DNA from: Pseudomonas sp. MN1F
GTDB lineage: Bacteria > Pseudomonadota > Gammaproteobacteria > Pseudomonadales > Pseudomonadaceae
Length of the DNA stretch: 64,000 nt
Assembly (NCBI RefSeq): GCF_009391885.1
Contig: NZ_VZII01000004.1
Location: forward strand, 33,849-97,848
Direction of reading: 5' to 3'
Below are positions 57,196-64,000 of this stretch, in pieces. A program made the translations under genes and the position numbers. The notes beneath the pieces were generated by a model. That model did no database searches, was not told the origin of the DNA, and saw only the letters and a program-made list of their open reading frames with translations. Position 1 is the stretch's first letter; each line of letters opens with the position of its first letter.

Positions 57196-59115
57196 TCAGA
57201 AGCGGAACCGGCTGATCATCTGCTGCAACTGCCCACCCAACCGCGCCAGCTCCACGCTGGACGCCGAAGTCTGCAGGCTGGCTTCAGCCGTCTGCTCGGA
57301 AATATCACGCACCGTCACCACACTGCGGCTGATCTCTTCAGCCACCGCGCTCTGCTGTTCCGAAGCCGCCGCAATCTGCTGGTTCATCAGCTGGATCCCC
57401 GACACGCGCTGGGTAATCCCCTCCAGCGCTACCCCGGCCTCACGCACCAGTGCCACGCTGCTTTCGGTCAGGCTCTGGCTCTGCTCCATCAATTCGCTCA
57501 CCGAGCGAGTGCCTTCCTCAAGGCTGCCGATTGCCGATTCGATCTCCAGTGTCGATGCCTGGGTGCGCTGTGCCAGGCTGCGCACTTCATCGGCCACCAC
57601 GGCAAAGCCACGGCCTGCTTCACCGGCTCGGGCCGCTTCGATGGCGGCATTGAGCGCGAGCAAGTTGGTCTGTTCGGCCACGGCCTTGATCACGTCCATG
57701 ACCTTGCCGATACGCTGGCTCTCGGTGCGCAGCGCCCCCATGGCCTCGCCCGTGGCATCCACCTGGCTGGCCAGGCGGCTGATCTGGGCCACGGCGCGGT
57801 TGACCACGCTGTCACCTTCGCGGGCTTCCTCGTCGGTGGCGCTGGCGGCCACGGAGGCCTCGCCGGCATTGCGCGCTACCTCGTGCACGGTGGCGGCCAT
57901 TTCCTGCATGGCCGTGGCCACCTGGTCGGTTTCCACCTTCTGGTTGTTGGCACCGGCACTGGTCTGCTCGGTGATTGCCGAAAGCTCCTCGGTAGCGCTG
58001 GCAATCTGCGAAATGCCATCGCGCACCTGGGCAATCAGCTCGCGCAGGTTGCGGGTCATGCCCTGCAGGGCGTTCTGCAGTTGGCCGACTTCGTCGCGGC
58101 GGCGGCTGGCCGGTTGTTCGCTGAGGTCACCGGCAGCCACCTGTTCCATGGTTTTCAGTGCCTGGCGCAGCGGCTGGCTGATCTGCCGGGCAATACCCAT
58201 GGCAGCCAGGGCACCGAGCAGCAAGGCGAGCAGGGTAGTGGCGATCTGCAGGGTGCGGGCGAAATGGCTGTCCTTGGCGACCCACACGGCCTGGTCGTCC
58301 AGCAGTTGACCGATGACACCATTAAGGGTCTCGATGTCGTTGGCCATGGCGGCGCGGTAGCCCACCAGGTTGCTGACCTCGCCACGGAACGCCTCGACGG
58401 CCTTCGCATAGGCGTGCACCTGTTGCTCCAGTTGCTGGAAATGCTGCGGGAAATTGCCGTTGAAGCGGGCGACCAGCCCAGGCAGGTCGTTCACCGTGCT
58501 GGCGATCTGGGCGTTCATCAGCTTCTCGGTCTCGGCGTTGGTGTTTCCGGTGTAGCCGCGAACGTGATAGCGCAGCAGGATCAGGTTTTCGCGGATCTGG
58601 TTGATGGCCTCAATGCGCACGAAGCGCTGCTCGGCATCGGGCAAGGCGCGTACCTGGTTGCGAATCTGCTCGATGCTGGCAAACGACTGGGTGGCCAGTT
58701 CGCCCATCTCCTTCTGTGCGGCGCGCATCTTCTCATAGGCGCGGAAACTGGCGGCCTGGTTGCCGCTGTAGCCCTGCAAGGCCTGATCGGCGGCATTGAT
58801 CAGCGCATGGCTCTGCGCCTTGACCATCACCTCGCGCAGCTTGGCCAGCGTCGGCTTGAAGGCGTCCAGCGCAGCCTGCAGTTGCTTGCTCTCGGCTGGG
58901 GCGCCATTGGCCATGGCATGACGCAAGCGCGCTTCGCGCAGGTCGCCGAGGGCGTCGTTGAGGCGCGATACATCGCTGACTACCTCGCTGCGCCGTACCA
59001 GGCTGCCCAGGCCGTCCCAGCTGATCAGCGACTGCACCAGTGTCAGGCACAGCACCAGGCCGAAACCGAGGAAGAGTTTGTGGGCGATCTTGAGGTCGCC
59101 AAACCAGGTAAACAT
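57196..59115 (-). CDS. Methyl-accepting chemotaxis protein with HBM-type sensor domain
   Basis: A 639-residue chemoreceptor. TM1 near 12-32, a periplasmic ~250-residue all-helical region fitting the HBM (two four-helix-bundle) class, and TM2 near 286-306. These are followed by HAMP and the signalling domain with the tip [23 protein letters not shown] receptors of P. putida include McpS (TCA acids) and McpQ (citrate), so an organic acid ligand is likely. A sigma-28 promoter is visible upstream. Its closeness to the GntR-MFS-hydrolase genes suggests, but does not show, a common ligand. Confidence 0.87.
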   Translation of the reverse strand: MFTWFGDLKIAHKLFLGFGLVLCLTLVQSLISWDGLGSLVRRSEVVSDVSRLNDALGDLREARLRHAMANGAPAESKQLQAALDAFKPTLAKLREVMVKAQSHALINAADQALQGYSGNQAASFRAYEKMRAAQKEMGELATQSFASIEQIRNQVRALPDAEQRFVRIEAINQIRENLILLRYHVRGYTGNTNAETEKLMNAQIASTVNDLPGLVARFNGNFPQHFQQLEQQVHAYAKAVEAFRGEVSNLVGYRAAMANDIETLNGVIGQLLDDQAVWVAKDSHFARTLQIATTLLALLLGALAAMGIARQISQPLRQALKTMEQVAAGDLSEQPASRRRDEVGQLQNALQGMTRNLRELIAQVRDGISQIASATEELSAITEQTSAGANNQKVETDQVATAMQEMAATVHEVARNAGEASVAASATDEEAREGDSVVNRAVAQISRLASQVDATGEAMGALRTESQRIGKVMDVIKAVAEQTNLLALNAAIEAARAGEAGRGFAVVADEVRSLAQRTQASTLEIESAIGSLEEGTRSVSELMEQSQSLTESSVALVREAGVALEGITQRVSGIQLMNQQIAAASEQQSAVAEEISRSVVTVRDISEQTAEASLQTSASSVELARLGGQLQQMISRFRF

Positions 59116-59194
59116 TACTGCCGAGCTCCTTTTCTTATGCGTTGGAGGAGACCTGAGGTCTGTTCCTTCTGTCAGATATAGTCATCTATATGAA

Positions 59195-59220
59195 TTATCG
59201 GCTCATGTAACAAAATCTGA
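59195..59220 (-). promoter_or_regulatory. Sigma-28 (FliA) promoter of the chemoreceptor gene
   Basis: On the minus strand, TCAGAT (59220-59215), a 12-base spacer, then GCCGATAA (59202-59195). The -10 equals the FliA consensus exactly; the -35 resembles TCAAGT. It lies 80 bases before the receptor ATG. An ATATAG-TCAT-CTATAT dyad sits just downstream at 59176-59191. Confidence 0.78.
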
Positions 59221-59381
59221 ACAGTGATTGGGCTGAAATTAATGTCACTGTGATATCAAATTGTGAGCGGGTTCCGGTGTTGCCCCGTGTTTCTTGCCAG
59301 GCACAGGCTTTCCCATGCAGATTTGTGGCTCGCAGCGCTTCGCGTGCCTCCAATGACAAAAGACACTCAGGAACAAGGACG

Positions 59382-61259
59382 ATGAGTCACCCCTCGCAAT
59401 TCACCTTGCTCGGCAAGCGGCGTTTCCTGCCGTTCTTCGTCACCCAGCTGCTGGGTGCCTTCAACGACAACCTGTTCAAGCAGTCGCTGATCCTGGCGAT
59501 CCTGTTCAAGCTCAGCCTGGGCGACGGTGACCGTTCGATCTGGGTCAACCTCTGCGCGCTGCTGTTCATCCTGCCGTTCTTCCTGTTCTCGGCGCTGGGC
59601 GGGCAGTTTGGCGAGAAGTTCGCCAAGGACGCGCTGATCCGCGCGATCAAGCTGGCCGAGATCGTCATCATGGCGGTTGGCGCCATCGGCTTCGTCACCA
59701 ACCACCTCACGCTGATGCTGCTGGCGCTGTTCGGCATGGGCACCCACTCGGCGCTGTTCGGCCCGGTGAAGTACTCGATCCTGCCCCAGGCCCTGCGTGA
59801 AGAAGAGCTGGTCGGTGGTAACGGCCTGGTGGAGATGGGCACTTTCCTCGCCATCCTGGTCGGCACCATTGGCGCCGGGGTGATGATGGCCCACGACAGT
59901 TACGCCACGGTGGTGGCCGGCGGCGTGGTCGGCACTGCCGTGCTGGGTTACCTGGCCAGCCGCTGGATCCCCCGGGCCGCGGCTGCGTCGCCGCAGATGA
60001 CGCTGGACTGGAACATCTTCAAGCAGTCGTGGGTGATCCTGCGCATGGGCCTGGGGCAGACCCCGGCGGTGTCGCGCTCGATCGTCGGCAATTCGTGGTT
60101 CTGGTTCGTCGGCGCCATCTACCTGACGCAGATCCCGACTTACGCCCAGGAGTGGCTGCACGGCGACGAGACCGCAGTGACCCTGGTACTGACCCTGTTC
60201 TCGGTGGGCATCGCCCTCGGTTCGCTGCTGTGCGAACGCCTCAGTGGGCGCAAGGTGGAAATCGGCCTGGTACCGTTCGGCTCGTTCGGCCTGACCCTGT
60301 TCGGCCTGCTCTGGTGGTGGCACTCGGGTGACGTGCCAGCTGGTGACCAGCCGCACGACTGGCTGGCGCTGCTGGGCATGCACCAGGCCTGGTGGATCCT
60401 GATGTCGATCGTCGGCCTCGGTGTGTTCGGCGGGTTCTACATCGTGCCGCTGTATGCCCTGATCCAGGCGCGCACCGCTGAAGACCAACGGGCCCGGGTG
60501 ATCGCCTCCAACAACATCCTCAATGCCCTGTTCATGGTGGTCTCGGCGATCTTCACCATTGTCCTGCTGAGTGTGCTCAAGCTGAGCATCCCGCAGCTGT
60601 TCCTGGTGGTGTCGCTGCTCAACGTGCTGGTCAACGCCTACATCTTCAGGATCGTGCCCGAGTTCACCATGCGCTTCCTGATCTGGCTGCTCAGCCATTC
60701 GATGTACCGCGTGCAGCACCGCGACCTCGAACGCATCCCCGATGAAGGCGCGGCGCTGCTGGTGTGCAACCACGTGTCGTTCGTCGATGCGCTGCTGCTG
60801 GGCGGGGCGATCCGCCGGCCGATCCGCTTCGTCATGTACTACAAGATCTACAACCTGCCGGTGCTCAACTTCGTGTTCCGCACGGCGGGCGCCATTCCGA
60901 TTGCCGGGCGCAACGAAGACCAGGCCACCTACGAGCGAGCCTTCGCGCGTATCGCCGAGTACCTGGCGGACGGTGAGTTGGTGTGCATCTTCCCGGAGGG
61001 CAAACTGACCGGCGATGGCGAGATCGATGTGTTCAAGGGGGGCGTCAGCCGCATCCTTGAAGAAACCCCGGTGCCGGTAATTCCGCTGGCGTTGCAGGGC
61101 CTGTGGGGGAGCTTCTTCAGCCGCGACCCGGCCAAGGGCTTCTTCAAGCGCCTGTGGTCAAAGGTGACCATCGTGGCGGGCGCCGCCATCCCGGTGGAGG
61201 CGGCGCAGCCAGAGACCTTGCGTGAGCAGGTCAGCCGCCTGCGCGGCGGCCTGCGTTAA
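59382..61259 (+). CDS. LplT-like MFS domain fused to PlsC-type acyltransferase
   Basis: A 625-residue inner-membrane protein. Residues about 8-420 are an MFS domain related to the lysophospholipid flippase LplT (FVTQLLGAFNDNLFKQSLIL, GMGTHSALFGPVKYSILPQ). Residues about 440-620 are a glycerolipid acyltransferase with the catalytic HX4D at His464-Asp469 (NHVSFVDA) and FPEG with Glu539. Likely job: flip lysophospholipids inward and re-acylate them. Unlike E. coli Aas, no acyl-ACP ligase domain follows. AAGGAC precedes the ATG at 59382. Confidence 0.87.
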   Translation: MSHPSQFTLLGKRRFLPFFVTQLLGAFNDNLFKQSLILAILFKLSLGDGDRSIWVNLCALLFILPFFLFSALGGQFGEKFAKDALIRAIKLAEIVIMAVGAIGFVTNHLTLMLLALFGMGTHSALFGPVKYSILPQALREEELVGGNGLVEMGTFLAILVGTIGAGVMMAHDSYATVVAGGVVGTAVLGYLASRWIPRAAAASPQMTLDWNIFKQSWVILRMGLGQTPAVSRSIVGNSWFWFVGAIYLTQIPTYAQEWLHGDETAVTLVLTLFSVGIALGSLLCERLSGRKVEIGLVPFGSFGLTLFGLLWWWHSGDVPAGDQPHDWLALLGMHQAWWILMSIVGLGVFGGFYIVPLYALIQARTAEDQRARVIASNNILNALFMVVSAIFTIVLLSVLKLSIPQLFLVVSLLNVLVNAYIFRIVPEFTMRFLIWLLSHSMYRVQHRDLERIPDEGAALLVCNHVSFVDALLLGGAIRRPIRFVMYYKIYNLPVLNFVFRTAGAIPIAGRNEDQATYERAFARIAEYLADGELVCIFPEGKLTGDGEIDVFKGGVSRILEETPVPVIPLALQGLWGSFFSRDPAKGFFKRLWSKVTIVAGAAIPVEAAQPETLREQVSRLRGGLR

Positions 61260-61269
61260 GGAAGGGGAA

Positions 61270-61587
61270 TCAGCTGGCGCTGACTTTCAGGCCTATCAGG
61301 CCGGTAATGATCAGCGCCACGCTGGCCAGCCGTACCAAGGCCATCGACTCGCCGAACAGGATGATCCCGGCGATCACCGTGCCGACGGCGCCGACGCCGG
61401 TCCAGATGGCATAGGCAGTGCCCAACGGCAATTCCTTCATGGCCAGGCCCAGCAGGCCCAGGCTGATGGCCATGGCAGCGACGGTGAGTACGGTCGGGAG
61501 GGGTTTGCTGAAGCCGTCGGTGTATTTCAGGCCGACGGCCCAGCCGACCTCGAACAGGCCGGCGAAGAACAGGATGATCCAGGACAT
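61270..61587 (-). CDS. sugE: SMR family guanidinium exporter SugE/Gdx
   Basis: A 105-residue four-helix small multidrug resistance protein. [20 protein letters not shown] holds the essential Glu13 and Trp-Gly-Gly-type sequence (EVGWAVGLK), with [14 protein letters not shown] in helix 3. The SugE/Gdx branch exchanges guanidinium for protons. The presence of a guanidine-II riboswitch in its leader supports that substrate strongly. GGAG precedes the ATG. Convergent with the LplT-PlsC gene. Confidence 0.93.
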   Translation of the reverse strand: MSWIILFFAGLFEVGWAVGLKYTDGFSKPLPTVLTVAAMAISLGLLGLAMKELPLGTAYAIWTGVGAVGTVIAGIILFGESMALVRLASVALIITGLIGLKVSAS

Positions 61588-61613
61588 GATGCGTCTCCAT
61601 CGTTGTGAATGAT

Positions 61614-61662
61614 GGGGCCGTCCCCGGGATGGTCACGCGGTGCGTCGTGAGGTCGTCCTCAC
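61614..61662 (-). ncRNA. Guanidine-II (mini-ykkC) riboswitch
   Basis: On the minus strand two hairpins with ACGR loops: GTGAGG-ACGA-CCTCAC (61662-61647) and GGGG-ACGG-CCCC (61625-61614), 21 bases apart. The second ends 26 bases before the sugE ATG. Twin hairpins with ACGR tetraloops are the diagnostic of this class. In known cases guanidine binding frees the ribosome site. Confidence 0.9.
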
Positions 61663-61682
61663 AGTGGCCATCAGGGTACACA

Positions 61683-62648
61683 TCATTGCCTGGCCGGCTC
61701 AACCTCTTCAATGGCGGCCGATGAATCCTCCATCCTGCGGAACCAGGTCGACAGCAGCGCCCCGGAAATGTTGTGCCAGACGCTGAACAGCGCGCTCGGT
61801 ACCGCCGCCAGCGGCGAAAAATGCGCCGCCGCCAGCGCCGCCCCGAGCCCCGAGTTCTGCATCCCCACCTCCAGTGCCAGCGACTTGCGCTGGGCCAGCG
61901 GCAGCTTGCAGAGCCGGCCGGTGAGGTAGCCCAGCAGATAGCCAAAGGTGTTGTGCAGCACCACCACCGCCATGATCAGCAACCCCGATTCGGCGATCTT
62001 GGCCTGGCTGGCCGCCACCACCGCGCAGACGATCATCACGATGCTCACCACCGACACCAGTGGCAGCACCTGCACCGCCATCTGCACCCGCGCACCCAGC
62101 AAGCGCTGGGCCACTACGCCGAGCACGATCGGCAGCATCACCAGCTGCAGGATCGACCAGAACATGTCCATGAAGGACACCGGCAGCCAGGCTGAAGCCA
62201 GGAACCAGATCAGCGCCGGGGTCAGCAGTGGGGCGAGCAGGGTGGTTACCGCGGCGATCGCCACCGCCAGCGCCAGGTCGCCTTTGGACAGCCAGACCAT
62301 CACGTTCGACGCCGTGCCGCTCGGGCAGCAGCCGACCAGGATCACGCCCACGGCGATTTCCGCCGGCAGGTGGAACAGCTGGCACAGCAGCCAGGCCATG
62401 CCCGGCATGATCACGAAATGCGCCACCACGCCCAGGGCCACGCGCCAGGGCTGGCGGGCGAGGGCGGCAAAATCGTCGAGCTTGAGGGTCAGGCCCATGC
62501 CGAACATCACCAGGCCCAGCAGCGGCACGATGGCCACCTTGAGGGCGATGAACCACTGGGGCATCAGGAAGGCCAGTACGGCGAACACCAGCACCCACAG
62601 GGCGAAGGTGTTGCCGACGAAGCGGCTGAGGGCGGCGAGGGCGCGCAT
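61683..62648 (-). CDS. Bile acid:sodium symporter (BASS) family protein
   Basis: A 321-residue membrane protein with nine to ten helices. GMGLTLKLDDFAALARQP, VGVILVGCCPSGTASNVMVWLSKGD in part (helix-crossing sodium site) and EVGMQNSGLGAALAAAHF are BASS/YocS signatures. Bacterial relatives carry bile acids, pantoate or ketopantoate. The substrate here is unknown. GGAGG lies before the ATG at 62648. Its stop is only 20 bases before the sugE riboswitch. Confidence 0.87.
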   Translation of the reverse strand: MRALAALSRFVGNTFALWVLVFAVLAFLMPQWFIALKVAIVPLLGLVMFGMGLTLKLDDFAALARQPWRVALGVVAHFVIMPGMAWLLCQLFHLPAEIAVGVILVGCCPSGTASNVMVWLSKGDLALAVAIAAVTTLLAPLLTPALIWFLASAWLPVSFMDMFWSILQLVMLPIVLGVVAQRLLGARVQMAVQVLPLVSVVSIVMIVCAVVAASQAKIAESGLLIMAVVVLHNTFGYLLGYLTGRLCKLPLAQRKSLALEVGMQNSGLGAALAAAHFSPLAAVPSALFSVWHNISGALLSTWFRRMEDSSAAIEEVEPARQ

Positions 62649-62667
62649 TGGGAAACCTCCGGTTTCA

Positions 62668-62780
62668 GCTTCAAGTGGCAAGCTTCAAGCTGCAAGTGAA
62701 AGCAGTACGGTGCCGCATGGGGCACCGCACTATCGCTTTTGATTGTTCTTGTAGCTTACAGCTCGAAGCTTGCAGCTGCT
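62668..62780. repeat. Inverted AAGCTTCAAGCTGCAAG-type repeat around a GC hairpin
   Basis: The left arm 62668-62698 and right arm 62748-62780 are imperfect inverted copies (GCAAGCTTCnAGCTGnAAG core). Between them CGGTGCC-GCAT-GGGGCACCG forms a hairpin that can terminate rdgC. Repeats of this wording are common between pseudomonad genes. Confidence 0.65.
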
Positions 62781-62781
62781 T

Positions 62782-63702
62782 TTAGACCCCTTGCGGAATC
62801 TCTTCGCCACCGAGCACTTCGAACAGCGCCGGCAGGAACTCGGCAAAGGTCATCATCATCAGCTGGAAGCTGGCATCGAACTGCTGCGCGGCTTCGTCGC
62901 CACCGTCCTGTTCGGCCTGCTCCTGCAGCAGCTCTTCGAACTTCAGGCGCTTGATCACCATCTTGTCGTCGAGCACGAACGACAGCTTGTCCTGCCAGGC
63001 CAAGGCCAGCTGAGTGACTACCTTGCCGGTGCTCAGGTGCAGCTGGATTTCCTCGCTGGTCAGGTCCTGGCGCTTGCAGCGCACGATGCCGCCGTCTTCG
63101 GCGGTGTCACGCAGCTCGCATTCGTCCAGCACATAGAAACCTTCGGCAGCCTGTTGCGACTTGACCCAGTCGGTCATGGTCGCGGTCGGTGCGATCTTCA
63201 CCGTGGCCGGGCGCACCGGCAGCGAGCCCATCACTTCACGCAGGGTCGACAGCAGGTCTTCGGCGCGCTTGGCGCTGGCCGAGTTGACCAGGATCATGCC
63301 AAGGCGCGGGGCGATGGCGGCGAAGATCATCGAGCGGCGGATAAACGCGCGCGGCAGGAAGGCCTGGATGATCTCGTCCTTGATCTGGTCGCGCTCCTTC
63401 TTGTAGACCTTGCGCATTTGCTCGGTCTCGATCTCTTCGACCTTTTCCTTCACCGCATCGTTGACCACGCTGCTCGGCAGGATACGTTCTTCCTTGCGCG
63501 CGGCAATCAGCAGGAACTCGCCGCTGACGTGCACCAGGGGAGCGTCTTCACCCTTGCCGAATGGCGCGATGAAACCGTAGGTGGTCAGCTCCTGGCTGGC
63601 GCACGAGCGGGCTGGCTTGGTGGCCAGCGCAGCTTCCAGCGCTTCAGGCTCGAACGGTACTTCCTGGGTCAGGCGGTAGGACAGCAGGTTCTTGAACCAC
63701 AT
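62782..63702 (-). CDS. rdgC: Recombination-associated protein RdgC
   Basis: RdgC forms a ring-shaped dimer around double-stranded DNA and restrains RecA. The 306-residue product starts [13 protein letters not shown] and has the family segments [37 protein letters not shown] and [19 protein letters not shown]. Its length is standard. GGAGAGA precedes the ATG at 63702; the longer frame is rejected. Confidence 0.95.
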   Translation of the reverse strand: MWFKNLLSYRLTQEVPFEPEALEAALATKPARSCASQELTTYGFIAPFGKGEDAPLVHVSGEFLLIAARKEERILPSSVVNDAVKEKVEEIETEQMRKVYKKERDQIKDEIIQAFLPRAFIRRSMIFAAIAPRLGMILVNSASAKRAEDLLSTLREVMGSLPVRPATVKIAPTATMTDWVKSQQAAEGFYVLDECELRDTAEDGGIVRCKRQDLTSEEIQLHLSTGKVVTQLALAWQDKLSFVLDDKMVIKRLKFEELLQEQAEQDGGDEAAQQFDASFQLMMMTFAEFLPALFEVLGGEEIPQGV

Positions 63703-63869
63703 GGGGGGCAATCTCTCCTTAATGCATAAGGCGGGCATTATTCTCCGAGCAGTGCTCCAAGGCCAACCCTGTCAGAGGGCCAGCAGTGCCATATAAGGGA
63801 AGAAAAGCCTCGGCTGCGCTAGGTCTTTGAAAGGCTTGGAATTTTTTTTGAGAAAAATTAAAAAAGTGC

Positions 63870-63898
63870 TTGCCAGGGTGGCAGGCCGTCCGTAGAAT
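63870..63898 (+). promoter_or_regulatory. Sigma-70 promoter of tRNA-Val with upstream A/T element
   Basis: TTGCCA (63870-63875), a 17-base spacer and TAGAAT (63893-63898), about 20 bases before the tRNA. A/T-rich sequence at 63840-63866 fits an UP element. GCGCGCC after the -10 is the discriminator usual for stable RNA promoters. Confidence 0.8.
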
Positions 63899-63918
63899 GC
63901 GCGCCACACCGAGACGAA

Positions 63919-63994
63919 GGGTGATTAGCTCAGCCGGGAGAGCATCTGCCTTACAAGCAGAGGGTCGGCGGTTCGATCCCGTCATCACCCACCA
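63919..63994 (+). tRNA. tRNA-Val (anticodon TAC)
   Basis: A complete 76-base cloverleaf: acceptor arms GGGTGAT / ATCACCC, D arm AGCTCAGCCGGGAGAGC, anticodon stem TCTGC/GCAGA with loop CTTACAA (anticodon TAC), T arm GGCGGTTCGATCCCGTC, and encoded CCA. TAC reads valine GUA/GUG codons. Confidence 0.97.
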
Positions 63995-64000
63995 CTCGAT

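Noticed and set aside
63719..63988. An 89-codon minus-strand frame containing the tRNA
   Set aside because: The MMTGSNRRPSA start is the classic spurious translation of the opposite strand of a tRNA gene.

Overview
The window is a chromosomal segment of a fluorescent pseudomonad, most likely of the Pseudomonas putida group. Reasons: high G+C, Pseudomonas-type promoters and REP palindromes, and a gene order (sprT, ttcA, ldhA, gacS, a two-component pair, cysM, rlmD, relA, mazG, purN/purM, hda, the cob cluster, fadL, rmuC, the CrbS-type kinase, rdgC) that I recall from P. putida genomes. Almost all of it is intact coding sequence. I see no rRNA, insertion sequence, integrase or CRISPR array.

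Layout. 1-6.5 kb: housekeeping and small stress genes (sprT fragment, Yip1-like membrane protein, ttcA, a Tag-family glycosylase, DUF2069/wrbA-like/arsC operon, a TlpA-like lipoprotein, a META lipoprotein, ldhA). 6.6-11.7 kb: the hybrid kinase GacS, divergent from an OmpR-type regulator and its kinase. 11.7-17.8 kb: cysM, rlmD, relA, mazG and a DUF2058 gene. 17.9-25.6 kb: DUF3108 and purM-purN on the minus strand, then DUF2066, an AI-2E family permease, hda and two tandem NlpC/P60 lipoproteins. 25.7-30.9 kb: an accessory block with a large toxin-like protein (DUF6543-type body, C-terminal R-S-ExE ADP-ribosyltransferase signature), a dmlR/dmlA divergent pair with a palindromic operator, and an unknown gene.

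31-40.2 kb: a cobalamin riboswitch followed by ten mostly overlapping cob genes (cobO, cobB, bluB, cobD, cobC, cobQ, cobU, cobT, a second cobC-type phosphatase, cobS). They cover cobyrinate amidation, corrinoid adenosylation, lower-ligand synthesis and nucleotide-loop assembly. 40.3-47.7 kb: a GH5 glycosidase, a MarR/MFS locus with matched operators, a periplasmic glutathione peroxidase, a FadL porin, a phage-virion-like protein and a long gene-poor stretch with DnaA-box-like sites. 47.8-57.1 kb: rmuC, the transporter-linked kinase CrbS/MxtR, an MFS pump, and a GntR-MFS-amidohydrolase catabolic unit. 57.2-64 kb: an HBM-type chemoreceptor with a sigma-28 promoter, an LplT-PlsC fusion, sugE behind a guanidine-II riboswitch, a bile-acid/sodium symporter family protein, rdgC, and tRNA-Val(TAC).

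The strongest candidates for something little described are the orphan toxin at 25678-28224 and the decayed phage lysozyme-like gene at 45455-45937. The guanidine-II riboswitch packed against the end of the upstream symporter gene, and the uncharacterised GntR/MFS/hydrolase/chemoreceptor neighbourhood, also merit attention. All functional names are from reading the sequence and memory of the families; no database search was run.
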